From Marinobacter sp. 1-4A (GTDB lineage Bacteria > Pseudomonadota > Gammaproteobacteria > Pseudomonadales > Oleiphilaceae): a DNA stretch of 64,000 nucleotides. The notes beneath the pieces are model-generated. The model saw nothing but the letters and a program-made list of their open reading frames with translations. It had not been told where the DNA came from and ran no database searches. The stretch covers positions 124,001-188,000 of the forward strand of contig NZ_VCGY01000001.1 of the NCBI RefSeq assembly GCF_016597725.1, given 5' to 3'. Made by a program: the position numbers and the translations under genes. Each line of letters opens with the position of its first letter. The first letter of the stretch is position 1. This document shows, one piece after another, positions 18,974 to 27,457 of this stretch.

Positions 18974-20142
18974 CAGCGCTGCTCCTGCCCCGGACGCGCA
19001 CTACTCCAAGTCACCTGAGTCTGCCCCTGCAGCGCCTTTACAATGCCCCGAACCGCATAGCCGTTAACCATTACAAAATAATAGGGAGTAGCAACCCAAA
19101 CCGGTAACTGGTTACGATTTTTGGACAGATGCCCAGCTAGCGTCAGCGCCAGCATCAACATGGCGCCTGCGGTAATCAGTTGAAACAGGCCGAGGCCCGC
19201 AAAAGCTAGGATCACACTGCCTGCTACACCTACAAGTAGAAATAACGGAATAAGCCAGCGCAGAAGCTTGTGGGAGATAACCTCAAACGCAAAGACTCCC
19301 GATTTCGCGGGGTTCATTACCTGCCCTACCCGCATAAGACCACGGATGCTGCGGTTTACGATGCGTTCTTTGCGCGCTACTTCCCGGTCGAAATCGCCAG
19401 CAGTTTCTTCAAAGCACTTTGCATCGGCATCGAACACGCCCCGGTAGCCTTTGGCGATAATTTGCAGGGGGTTCACAAAATCGTTGATGTCCTGCTGCTG
19501 AAGCGGCTCCCAAAGTTTGGTGCGAATGGCATAAATAGCGCCATCGCCACCCACTACAGAATGCAGGCGGGATTCCATGGCTTTGATAGCCAGTTCGTAG
19601 CGCCAGTAGAGATTTTCATTCCGTGCGCTGGCGCCCTGATCGCCATCGGTATAGAGGGCGGCCCCTACGGCATAACCCACGTCCAGATCGGCGAAATTGC
19701 GTACCAGTTTACTAATCGCATCGCTCGCGTACATGGCGTTGGCATCGCTGAACACGGTGATGTCGGCAGTAATCTGTTCCATGGCCAGATTGATGCCCAT
19801 GGTTTTACCCAATCTACCTTCCTGCCGAACCAGTACAATGCGCTCGTTTTCAAACTCTGTCACAGCTTCGTCGGTGCCATCGTCTGAGCCATCCGAAACC
19901 ACTATGATCCGAAGCAGCTCTGGTGGGTAATCCAGTTCCAGAGCATTTTGTAGCTTCTGCCGGATTACACCTTCTTCGTTGTAGCAGGAGATAATCAAAG
20001 CCACAGAAGGCTTTTGCTCGCCTCGGCGATGGGTAATGTCTGGTAGGCCCCGGGTAAGCACCCACAATATGGCCGGGTACCCGAAATACACATACACGGG
20101 TACGGCAAGACAAAGCAGTGTGAACAGCAGTACAAACGTCAT
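18973..20142 (-). CDS. Glycosyltransferase family 2, membrane-anchored
   Basis: The 389-residue GT2 starts with a TM helix (MTFVLLFTLLCLAVPVYVYF) and has the GT-A core: ALIISCYNEEG, VVSDGSDDGTD, and DITVFSDANAMY with the SDAN variant of the DxD motif. Two or three C-terminal helices follow. I place the start at 20142, where ATGA overlaps the preceding stop; the frame is open further upstream but that part overlaps the FemAB gene. It resembles the processive-type membrane GT2 enzymes of EPS loci, and may start or extend the repeat at the membrane. Confidence 0.85.
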   Translation of the reverse strand: MTFVLLFTLLCLAVPVYVYFGYPAILWVLTRGLPDITHRRGEQKPSVALIISCYNEEGVIRQKLQNALELDYPPELLRIIVVSDGSDDGTDEAVTEFENERIVLVRQEGRLGKTMGINLAMEQITADITVFSDANAMYASDAISKLVRNFADLDVGYAVGAALYTDGDQGASARNENLYWRYELAIKAMESRLHSVVGGDGAIYAIRTKLWEPLQQQDINDFVNPLQIIAKGYRGVFDADAKCFEETAGDFDREVARKERIVNRSIRGLMRVGQVMNPAKSGVFAFEVISHKLLRWLIPLFLLVGVAGSVILAFAGLGLFQLITAGAMLMLALTLAGHLSKNRNQLPVWVATPYYFVMVNGYAVRGIVKALQGQTQVTWSSARPGQEQR

Positions 20143-21254
20143 AGGGTGATGTATCGCCTCAGTTTTGGGCCAAGCCAGTTGGCAAACGGTAGTGGCAGTA
20201 GTCGCCAGATACTTTCGATAAAGGGCCTTAGCCGGGATACCAACGATAGTCCCGCTCCAGCGGAATCCGCGCTGGGCGGCGTTTGTGAACCCTTGCGGTA
20301 TTCCGTCCAAACCAGCTCATAAGGCTGGGCACCCCACTGTTTTTTGAAGCGGTAGGTGCCTTCATTCAATGTGGAACGGCCAAAATCGAACCGTGTGTAA
20401 CCCAGATCACAGACGTGGCTCAATAAGGTCCAGTAAAGCAGCATGTTGGGCGCAAGCCTGTTGAACTCTTCCAACGTAGATGCCCAAGGAATACAAGCCT
20501 CTTTACCGCCTAAAAGCACAATACCCGCACCCACGGGCTTATCGTTCTGGAATACAAGGCCAATGAGCATGTAATCGCCGTAAGCGGCTTTCAAGTCCTT
20601 AAACCACTGCAAGCTGTGCACGGGAGATCCAAGTCTGTGCATGTTCTGGGCGAATACCTCATAAAATAGGGGTACCGCGTCTGCTTCGGTGCGCAACTCC
20701 GCTCTCAGCCCGTTTTTCTCTGCTTTGCGAATCTGACTGCGCAACTTGGGCTTGTAGCTTTTAAACAGGGCCTCACTGTTTTCTGGTAAGTCGCACAGCA
20801 TTCGTACCTTGGTATTGCCGGGCAACGCTTCAATTCTCTGCCTATTCTGTTCCGCTGTCGCGTCTTTTTCGGTACTCAGTGCTGGCCCGCCCTCCCGAAC
20901 TTCCAGTGTTTTGATGTTGTGCGCTTGCGCCAGCGTTAAGGCCTCGGTAATAAGCAGTTCTCGTATTTCCGCACTGTTCGCCAGCGCACCACCGAGATCA
21001 CAGAATGGCAGAGAAGCCAGGCGGCTTACGCCGACGGGTGATTTCACCTCTACCAGAGGCAATACACCGCACAACGTCTCGTTTCGGTGAACGCTAACCA
21101 CCCAGCCTGTATGGCCATAGGCACTCTCTGTTGCCTGCAGCCAAGCCCTATTGTGATACGGCGTCACTTTGGGGTGCCCAGCGACAAACCGGTTATAGTC
21201 GTCTGCCGGAAACCTGCTTAGTCGGGAGGCCCGTGTTTGGAATTCAGCGTTCAT
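20139..21254 (-). CDS. FemAB-like protein, PEP-CTERM/XrtA EPS-associated type
   Basis: This 371-residue protein matches the FemAB-related family that accompanies XrtA-type EPS loci. It has a first GNAT-like half with SLPFCDLGG and a second half with YKPKLRSQIRKAEKNGL, MHRLGSP and YTRFDFGRST. FemAB relatives transfer amino acids from aminoacyl-tRNA; the EPS-associated group is presumed to attach an amino acid or acyl group to a sugar, which is unproven. The ATG at 21254 is preferred to a TTG at 21275. It overlaps the upstream gene by 11 bases. Confidence 0.8.
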   Translation of the reverse strand: MNAEFQTRASRLSRFPADDYNRFVAGHPKVTPYHNRAWLQATESAYGHTGWVVSVHRNETLCGVLPLVEVKSPVGVSRLASLPFCDLGGALANSAEIRELLITEALTLAQAHNIKTLEVREGGPALSTEKDATAEQNRQRIEALPGNTKVRMLCDLPENSEALFKSYKPKLRSQIRKAEKNGLRAELRTEADAVPLFYEVFAQNMHRLGSPVHSLQWFKDLKAAYGDYMLIGLVFQNDKPVGAGIVLLGGKEACIPWASTLEEFNRLAPNMLLYWTLLSHVCDLGYTRFDFGRSTLNEGTYRFKKQWGAQPYELVWTEYRKGSQTPPSADSAGAGLSLVSRLRPFIESIWRLLPLPFANWLGPKLRRYITL

Positions 21255-22371
21255 TGCTGGCACTTGCCTCTCCAAGCCAGCGCTTTCGTGCTCGTCTGGC
21301 TACATCTTCAAGCTTCAATTTAAAGCGAGGGCGCTGCAAAGCGATCTGGACCAGATTACGATGAAAATGGCCGAGATTGGATTTATAACGCTCATCCCCA
21401 CCCATGAAGTCGTAATAGTGGAAGCCGTGATGGCGATAGTCTTCAACACACAAGCTGTGGCCTAGCAAGCCAGGCTTGAGGCGGTTATCTGTATCAACAG
21501 CCATGCCCCCAAGATAAAAATACACGACCTGATTGTGCAGCAGGTTATAAAAACAGGCGATTTCTTCGTCGCCAGCCATGACTGAAATCAAGTCAACGCC
21601 ACCCTCTGCCCACTGCTCACGTATTAGCTCTCGGTGAAAACGAACGAAATCCGGATTGGCAAACCCACTTTGGTCGGGCCCGCTACCCCACCGTTCTAAA
21701 TGCCTTGGGCCGATGCGATCAAACACCGCTAGCGCCTCGTCTGCAGAATCTGGACGAACCAACTTTACTTCGCCACGTTCGCTGTAAAGCCGGTGCGCGC
21801 GGTTAATTTGGTAGCGAGTATTGCGTGAAAGCGTGTCAAGATACTGTTCTCCGTTTCTGCGCAGGCTATCAAGGTCAACGCCAAAGCAGGGTGCTTCCCA
21901 GCGCAGGTGCTTGTATAGGCCGGTAATTTTGGCATAAATATCCGCTTCCTCTGCGTCGATGGCGCCTAGAATAAACTCGTCCCAGCCCTGCATATTGCGG
22001 CACAGGTGCTCTAGGCACGCTTTGGCGACAGCGTCTTCCTTGCCGCGCTCCGCCAGAAACCCGTTGTATTCTATCCAGATTTGATCCAACAGTTTGTGGC
22101 CGGTTTGATGTAAGCGCAGGCAGCGGGATTTTAGAACGCCATGGCGGCGTTCATCGGTTTCCACCACTAGCCCTAGCCCCACCAGGCGATCACCTTCCGT
22201 AACTCGAAGTACCAGCGCATCTGGCTCGTACACACGCAGCCAATGCCCGAGCCATTGCCAGGAGAGAAACACCGTGGGTTGTGCACGGGCTTCCAAATCC
22301 AGCCAGTCGTTCTGCAAAGTTGCACACGCTGCGGCTGGCTCTGTTGTTACGGTCAGCATGGCTGCTGTCAT
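21244..22371 (-). CDS. GNAT/BioF2-like acetyltransferase (CelD-like)
   Basis: A 375-residue protein with the FemAB-like double-GNAT arrangement called the BioF2-like or CelD-like acetyltransferase domain. Visible features are WLDLEARAQPTVFLSWQWL near the N-terminus, the NTRYQINRAHRLY segment, and HHGFHYYDFMGGDERYKSNLG near the C-terminus. It lies next to the FemAB gene and probably works on the same decoration. The acyl donor is not visible from sequence. It ends 11 bases inside the FemAB gene. Confidence 0.75.
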   Translation of the reverse strand: MTAAMLTVTTEPAAACATLQNDWLDLEARAQPTVFLSWQWLGHWLRVYEPDALVLRVTEGDRLVGLGLVVETDERRHGVLKSRCLRLHQTGHKLLDQIWIEYNGFLAERGKEDAVAKACLEHLCRNMQGWDEFILGAIDAEEADIYAKITGLYKHLRWEAPCFGVDLDSLRRNGEQYLDTLSRNTRYQINRAHRLYSERGEVKLVRPDSADEALAVFDRIGPRHLERWGSGPDQSGFANPDFVRFHRELIREQWAEGGVDLISVMAGDEEIACFYNLLHNQVVYFYLGGMAVDTDNRLKPGLLGHSLCVEDYRHHGFHYYDFMGGDERYKSNLGHFHRNLVQIALQRPRFKLKLEDVARRARKRWLGEASASNER

Positions 22372-22392
22372 GGCGTTACATCCGCTACCAGT

Positions 22393-24219
22393 TCACTGCC
22401 CCGGGTTCGGGTGCTTTACCAAGAACGGGCCTATCGCTAGATAGTCCAGAGCGCCTTGAATAAAGGCCCTTACCGCATCCTCGGGAGAGTTAACGATGGG
22501 CTCTTCGTGCATATTGAAACTGGTGTTGATCAGGCTTGGAATGCCGCTCAGCTTTTCATACTCACTTAATATGTCGTAGTAACCGGGATTGGCTTCGCGC
22601 TTTATGAGCTGCGGCCTGGCTGTGCCATCCACGTGCACTGCCGCAGGGCAGCTTTCTCTCATGAACTCGGTGCAGTCAAAGGTAACGGTCATGAACTCGG
22701 CAGCGTGCTCTGCGCCTTTGATGTTGTGATAGCACTTCTCCCGGGCTTCGTAGAGGGTAACCGGGGCAAATGGCATGAATTCGGTACGGCCGAGGCGTTT
22801 GTTCAGCCACTGGTTCACTTCTGGCTCGCGGGCGTGATAGAGAATGGAGCGGTTACCAAGGGCTCTGGGGCCGTACTCCATGCGCCCGTCGAAACGTGCG
22901 ACCACCTCACCGCTGTGAATCAGCGCAGCAACATCGGCTGCAAGATTTTCTGGGCGACGGTATTGAAGGTTTTCAGCTTTCAGTGCCTTTTCTATGTCCG
23001 CCTCGGAATAGTCGGGCCCCATGTAGCTGTTGGTAATGGAGGGTTTAACCCCGCCCGGCCAGCTGTGATAAAGCGCAGCACCCGTTCCGCAGCCGCCATC
23101 GCCCATATTCGGGTAGACAAAGATGTTGTTAACGCCTTCAATCTCGAAAATACGCTGGTTCAGTTTTACGTTTGCGGTTACACCACCGGAAAGTACGATG
23201 GTGTCGATCCCCGTTTTCTCCACCCAGTAGCGGATGTAGTTTGTTGCTACTTTTTCAAGCACATACTGGTAAGCCGCAGCCACGTCGATTTTCGGGAACT
23301 TTGAGGCCAAATAACGTGAGAAGAATACGTTGTTGGCTTCGTAGATGCGGAAGTCGCCCGGCGTTTGTTCGATGCGAGAGAGGAGAATTTCCCCTAGGAT
23401 TTCAGGGTCGCCATAAGAGGCCAAGCCTACGATTTTGCCTTCGTGGCGACTGGGCTTAAACCCTAGGCTAGAGGTCACATGTTCGTATAGCGTGCCGAGG
23501 GAGTTCGGGTAAGGCAGCCCGTGCAGGCGGTGGATTTTGCCATCACGCCCTTCGCTCACTGAGCCAGCCAGCCCCGAGCCATAGCCGTCCAGAGTTACAC
23601 ACAGTGCCCTTTCATAACCGCTGCATAGAAAGCTGTTTGCAGCGTGGGATAGGTGATGATCCATGCGTTTGACGGGGCCAGTCCACCCCATATCTTTCAA
23701 GCCTTCTGTCAGGTCGCTTTCCCATTGCTTAAAAGATTCTGAAGCGCTCTCACCCCAATGCCGAGAGGATTTTAGAGCCGCGTTGTTCGATGCCAGCTTC
23801 TGCACCCCGGCCATGTTGTAGTAGGAGTTGTGCAGAAAACCTTTTTCCATAATGGCATTTGGATGCTCAAGGCCGTGAATCGGCTGATTTCGATCAGGTA
23901 CCCTGCCCTGTGCCTCCTTAATCTGAGGCCCGAGATCTTTGGGCTCGAAAGCTTTAATAAACGCTTTCTCATCTTCCAGATTTTTTGTAAACAGTTTCTG
24001 TTCATTCTCCCACGTAAGAAATGGGTAGCACACCAGATCAATATCGCTCATGGAGAGGCCGGTGTAGGCGAGTGCTTTTTCCAGCGCTAGGCGCGGGAAG
24101 CCTGATTGCTGCTTAACTCTGGAAAACCGTTCTTCACCGGCGGCAAAGAGAATGTTGCCATCCTCAACAATGGAAACCGTTGAGTCTTTATCTAGCGGGG
24201 ATATCCCTAGCACCTTCAT
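22393..24219 (-). CDS. Carbamoyltransferase (NodU/CmcH family)
   Basis: The 608-residue protein is a full-length O-carbamoyltransferase. The N-terminal Kae1-like domain has GISPLDKDSTVSIVEDG and the metal-binding MDHHLSHAANSFLCSG. The C-terminal YrdC-like domain has EYGPRALGNRSIL and SLINTSFNMHEEPIV. The family uses carbamoyl phosphate and ATP to make carbamoyl adenylate, then carbamoylates a hydroxyl. Here the acceptor is presumably an EPS sugar. The gene overlaps the upstream deacetylase-like gene by four bases. Confidence 0.85.
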   Translation of the reverse strand: MKVLGISPLDKDSTVSIVEDGNILFAAGEERFSRVKQQSGFPRLALEKALAYTGLSMSDIDLVCYPFLTWENEQKLFTKNLEDEKAFIKAFEPKDLGPQIKEAQGRVPDRNQPIHGLEHPNAIMEKGFLHNSYYNMAGVQKLASNNAALKSSRHWGESASESFKQWESDLTEGLKDMGWTGPVKRMDHHLSHAANSFLCSGYERALCVTLDGYGSGLAGSVSEGRDGKIHRLHGLPYPNSLGTLYEHVTSSLGFKPSRHEGKIVGLASYGDPEILGEILLSRIEQTPGDFRIYEANNVFFSRYLASKFPKIDVAAAYQYVLEKVATNYIRYWVEKTGIDTIVLSGGVTANVKLNQRIFEIEGVNNIFVYPNMGDGGCGTGAALYHSWPGGVKPSITNSYMGPDYSEADIEKALKAENLQYRRPENLAADVAALIHSGEVVARFDGRMEYGPRALGNRSILYHAREPEVNQWLNKRLGRTEFMPFAPVTLYEAREKCYHNIKGAEHAAEFMTVTFDCTEFMRESCPAAVHVDGTARPQLIKREANPGYYDILSEYEKLSGIPSLINTSFNMHEEPIVNSPEDAVRAFIQGALDYLAIGPFLVKHPNPGQ

Positions 24220-25211
24220 GCCTTACTCTCCATATACTTGCGAATGCGGGTGGGCGATGACGCCTGGCCGCCTAATTCATTGAAAAAGAAATCGAAAAAC
24301 TGACGGAAGCTGTCCAGAAATGCCTTTAGCTGAGCTTCGGTCTGTACGTAACTTGTGTTACCCGGCACAACGCTGGGGCTATGAAAGCTCCAAGTGAAGG
24401 TGCGCACGCCCTGATGATAGAGCGCTCGGGTGAGCTTGATGTGCTCCGCTGGTGTAAAACCTTCCGGAGAAAGCATTAGCCTGTCTACCGCCCCTGCACG
24501 GGCCAAAATGCCCGGCGCTTTAAACTGTCTTAGCCTCTGTGCTGCCTCATACAACGGCACTGCAACAGGGCGCGCCCAGCCGACAAACCCGCCGGTACAA
24601 GGAATCTCCAAAATGGGCTTGTCTGATCCGCCAAACCAAAATGGGTGTGCATCAAATCTTCGGTAATCTGGCCCGCCGTCAGCCCGCGAATCTAAAGGTG
24701 GGCAAACCGACAAATCAATATTGAACCCCAGCTCTTGAAGAATGCCGGTGGTGTTCGGGCCAAAGCCATAGCGCCCGGCTTTATAGGCCACTGGCGCCTG
24801 ACCAAAGTTTTGCTCAATGGTGTCGCGCAATACCCGGAGCTTTTCCCGCTCTAAACCTTCAGGTAGGTTGCCAGGATACATGTTGGAGCGCGAAAGAATT
24901 TCTTCTTGGGGAGGGTTCACCCAGGGATGAAGATGCGCTCCGATTTCGCATTGGCCTTTTTCTGAAAATTGCTTCAATAGCCCATAGCCTTGAGGCTTGC
25001 TAGCCACCGGATAATCAATTACGTAACATGGGCTGATGCCATATTCATTGAAAATGTTCTGGGCGCGATCAATGTGCTCCATAGCCGAAACTTGGTTTGC
25101 CTGGGCATCCGGCTCTGCACTCCAATCAAACTCTTCTTCGGTATCAATCACCACGATAAGCTGTGGCGGCGTCCCCGGAGGGAGCAGTATGTCCTTCTTT
25201 TGTTCAAACAT
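24216..25211 (-). CDS. Polysaccharide deacetylase-like (NodB/WalW-type) protein
   Basis: The 331-residue protein looks like a cytoplasmic NodB-fold protein of the WalW type. It has IVVIDTEEEFDWS near the N-terminus where the catalytic Asp-Asp sits in NodB enzymes, EIGAHLHPWVNPP carrying the His pair, and YKAGRYGFGPNT. The core is a TIM-like barrel, and no signal peptide is seen. It is distinct from the DUF3473-type deacetylase at 31414. Whether it is an active N-deacetylase is uncertain because the first acidic motif is TEEEF rather than DD. It is coupled to the carbamoyltransferase gene by a four-base overlap. Confidence 0.65.
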   Translation of the reverse strand: MFEQKKDILLPPGTPPQLIVVIDTEEEFDWSAEPDAQANQVSAMEHIDRAQNIFNEYGISPCYVIDYPVASKPQGYGLLKQFSEKGQCEIGAHLHPWVNPPQEEILSRSNMYPGNLPEGLEREKLRVLRDTIEQNFGQAPVAYKAGRYGFGPNTTGILQELGFNIDLSVCPPLDSRADGGPDYRRFDAHPFWFGGSDKPILEIPCTGGFVGWARPVAVPLYEAAQRLRQFKAPGILARAGAVDRLMLSPEGFTPAEHIKLTRALYHQGVRTFTWSFHSPSVVPGNTSYVQTEAQLKAFLDSFRQFFDFFFNELGGQASSPTRIRKYMESKA

Positions 25212-25227
25212 GATTCCATTCCTAACG

Positions 25228-26577
25228 CTATCTACTCAGTGCAAAACCGCGACTCAGCACAAGGCGTAACTCGAATTGGTCTTGATCGTCTCTAGCCAAA
25301 CGCGAGCGCAGATACGATTGGTTGAATTCAACACCAAAGGTTGTATTTTCGGCCAACTGTCGAGTCCAGCTCGTGGTTAGCCGATGAATCTCATCAACAA
25401 TAACATCGGCGTCTTCGTTTGCATCGCCTTGCCAGCTGTATCCAAAGCTCAATCTTTGAAGCGCATTCAGCTGAAATCCCAGATTCACCCCTCCGCGGTA
25501 CTCATGGGTGATGGCTCCAGAAAGCTGCGATTCTAGAATTGCGCCTTCTGCATATACGCCAAGTGTGCATACATCGCACAGCCGTTGGTTGTTGTGGTTA
25601 ATCAGAAATGAATCGCTAACAACAAGGTCTTGCAGTCGCACGGTATCTGGCAGGAGATCAAATATAGGCGGTAATTCCCGGGAAAGGTCGATAGCACTGT
25701 CATACATTCTGCGGTCGTACTTTATAGCCGTGCGCCAGTCCGCGCCCACCCATGAGCGCTCTAGAAAACCGGTTATAGCGTCGTACTCGTCTGTAGCGCC
25801 GCCAGTGTATTCGGTATCTGCCTTGCTACCACCAGCCCCAATGCTGAAGCTGCCATGTTCCAACTGCAAGCTGTAGACCAACTGCGCGGAGTCTATGGTT
25901 GTTTCGGCTCCCTGTTGCTCCGCCCAACTTCGGTTAGCATTTAAGCTCACCGAGGAGCGCTCACTCAACCTGCGTGACAGCTCACTACCGGCCGTGAATG
26001 ACTCTTGGTCGCCAAGCTCGTCTTCACCGAAGCTTCGACCAGCCTGACCGAAAAAACGAAGCATTGATAGGTCGCCGGGATAAAACCTCAAACCTGCTCC
26101 CCCAGTCACACTGTTTTGTGTGTCGTAACTGGAGGGGTTTGTCACAAAGCCAGTATTGTTGCGCACAGATGTGACGGTGTGGCCCAAATTAAAATCGAAC
26201 CGACTGCCCGGATCTGCATGGGTGTAGCGAGACGCTCCGGTTAGAGTGCTACTATCTGTCTGGCCGCCATCTACCGTTTCCCGGCGAGTTTCTAACGTGC
26301 CACCGTATCTCAGCGCCAGAGCGTTGGCGCCTTTTTCGAGAGTACCACCTATATTTCCGGATACACCGGCCACTGGCTCCGTATTGGTGTCGGTATAAGT
26401 GCCTCTGTCGGTACGGGTGTGAGTGACCCCAGTAAACACAGAAGCCGAACCGGAGATTGTTGTAATATCGTCACTCAGGCTCTGAGCGAGCGCTGTATGC
26501 GGCCAGGCGATGCAGCAAAAACCAACCAGTATATGGGTAAGAGGATAAGTACTTGCAATCCATGCCCGGCGCTCCAT
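25228..26577 (-). CDS. XrtA/PEP-CTERM-associated outer-membrane beta-barrel protein
   Basis: A 449-residue protein with an N-terminal signal peptide (about residues 1-31, ending ALAQ), followed by alternating-pattern beta strands and many short repeats rich in Gly, Ser, Thr and aromatic ends. It finishes with FELRLVLSRGFALSR, a strand-like terminus. Size, position next to the BY-kinase-like and chain-length genes, and composition match the PEP-CTERM-associated family of about 450 residues found in these loci. It probably forms the outer-membrane channel or scaffold for polymer export. Confidence 0.75.
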   Translation of the reverse strand: MERRAWIASTYPLTHILVGFCCIAWPHTALAQSLSDDITTISGSASVFTGVTHTRTDRGTYTDTNTEPVAGVSGNIGGTLEKGANALALRYGGTLETRRETVDGGQTDSSTLTGASRYTHADPGSRFDFNLGHTVTSVRNNTGFVTNPSSYDTQNSVTGGAGLRFYPGDLSMLRFFGQAGRSFGEDELGDQESFTAGSELSRRLSERSSVSLNANRSWAEQQGAETTIDSAQLVYSLQLEHGSFSIGAGGSKADTEYTGGATDEYDAITGFLERSWVGADWRTAIKYDRRMYDSAIDLSRELPPIFDLLPDTVRLQDLVVSDSFLINHNNQRLCDVCTLGVYAEGAILESQLSGAITHEYRGGVNLGFQLNALQRLSFGYSWQGDANEDADVIVDEIHRLTTSWTRQLAENTTFGVEFNQSYLRSRLARDDQDQFELRLVLSRGFALSR

Positions 26578-26581
26578 GGGG

Positions 26582-27457
26582 CTACTCCTGAAAAATCAGG
26601 CCGGAGAATTTATCAGATCCAAGTGCATCCACTGAATCCTCAATGACTTCAGCGGTGACTTCTCCAAATGGAACGCCGAAAATAATCTGATCTGCAAAGC
26701 GTTCCAAAATCCTCGCTTCGGTATTTTCCTGAAAAGGCGGAGCGTTAAGGACTATGCAACGATCCGGGTAGCGGGCTTTCAGCTCGGTAATCAGTTCCCG
26801 CATGCGCACGGCGGAGAACAGTTCAACCGCTGAGGATGCCTGAGTGCCTGCAGGAATAACCGTAAGGCGTTCAACACCACTGGGGTAAAGGATGGACTGA
26901 ATCTTGAGCGACCGGTCTGCAACAAAGTCTGTAACCCCTGATGTCATAGGGCTTGAAACAAGGCTATTCAGCTCGTTACCGTAAGGGTCGCAGTCGACAA
27001 GCAATGCAGAAGTGTGAGAATCCAAAGCAAACGCCGCTGCCAAATTATAGGCTGTTAACAGGCCGCCGTGACCTTTTCCCAAACTACTGAACATCACAAT
27101 AAAGTTACCTTCGCCCGCACGGTTACGAAGCTGAATCCGCAACTCCCGGTAGGCGTCCATCACTTCTTTATCTGCCATTCCGGAATAGATTATCTTGCGT
27201 TCACGTAGCTGTTCCCGGCTCCATGGCTTAGGGTTACCAATGAGTGACAAGGACACCGAGGAGTCATAAACCGTAGGCGGACGCTCGTTGTCATTGGTTT
27301 CCACTCGAGTCCAGTTGGGCTTATCGCGATCAGAGCCTGCATAGGGTCGCTCTTTGCGGAAATTGTCTTCCGCTTTCGCTTCTCCACGATCACTTTCAAT
27401 TTGGCGGCGTTCGCTCTGGCTTTTGAGAAGCGCTTTATAGAGTTTATTGTCGTCCAT
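26582..27457 (-). CDS. BY-kinase/CpsD-like P-loop protein with degenerate nucleotide site
   Basis: A 291-residue cytoplasmic protein in the place of the XrtA-associated tyrosine kinase. The fold is recognisable (AYRELRIQLRN before the P-loop, LLVDCDPYGN at the Walker A' position, VLNAPP at the Walker B position). However, the P-loop reads SSLGKGHGG where the family has PGEGKS/T, so the conserved Lys and Ser/Thr are His and Gly. The Walker B-type Asp is Asn, and the C-terminal Tyr cluster is absent. It is probably a pseudokinase or an adaptor for the chain-length protein. The ATG at 27457 overlaps the chain-length stop (TGATG). Confidence 0.75.
   Translation of the reverse strand: MDDNKLYKALLKSQSERRQIESDRGEAKAEDNFRKERPYAGSDRDKPNWTRVETNDNERPPTVYDSSVSLSLIGNPKPWSREQLRERKIIYSGMADKEVMDAYRELRIQLRNRAGEGNFIVMFSSLGKGHGGLLTAYNLAAAFALDSHTSALLVDCDPYGNELNSLVSSPMTSGVTDFVADRSLKIQSILYPSGVERLTVIPAGTQASSAVELFSAVRMRELITELKARYPDRCIVLNAPPFQENTEARILERFADQIIFGVPFGEVTAEVIEDSVDALGSDKFSGLIFQE

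Noticed and set aside
19270..19887. 205-codon plus-strand frame opposite the GT2 gene
   Set aside because: Antisense shadow of a gene with intact GT2 motifs.
22633..23304. 223-codon plus-strand frame opposite the carbamoyltransferase gene
   Set aside because: Antisense to a gene with conserved motifs throughout; no start signals or known domain.
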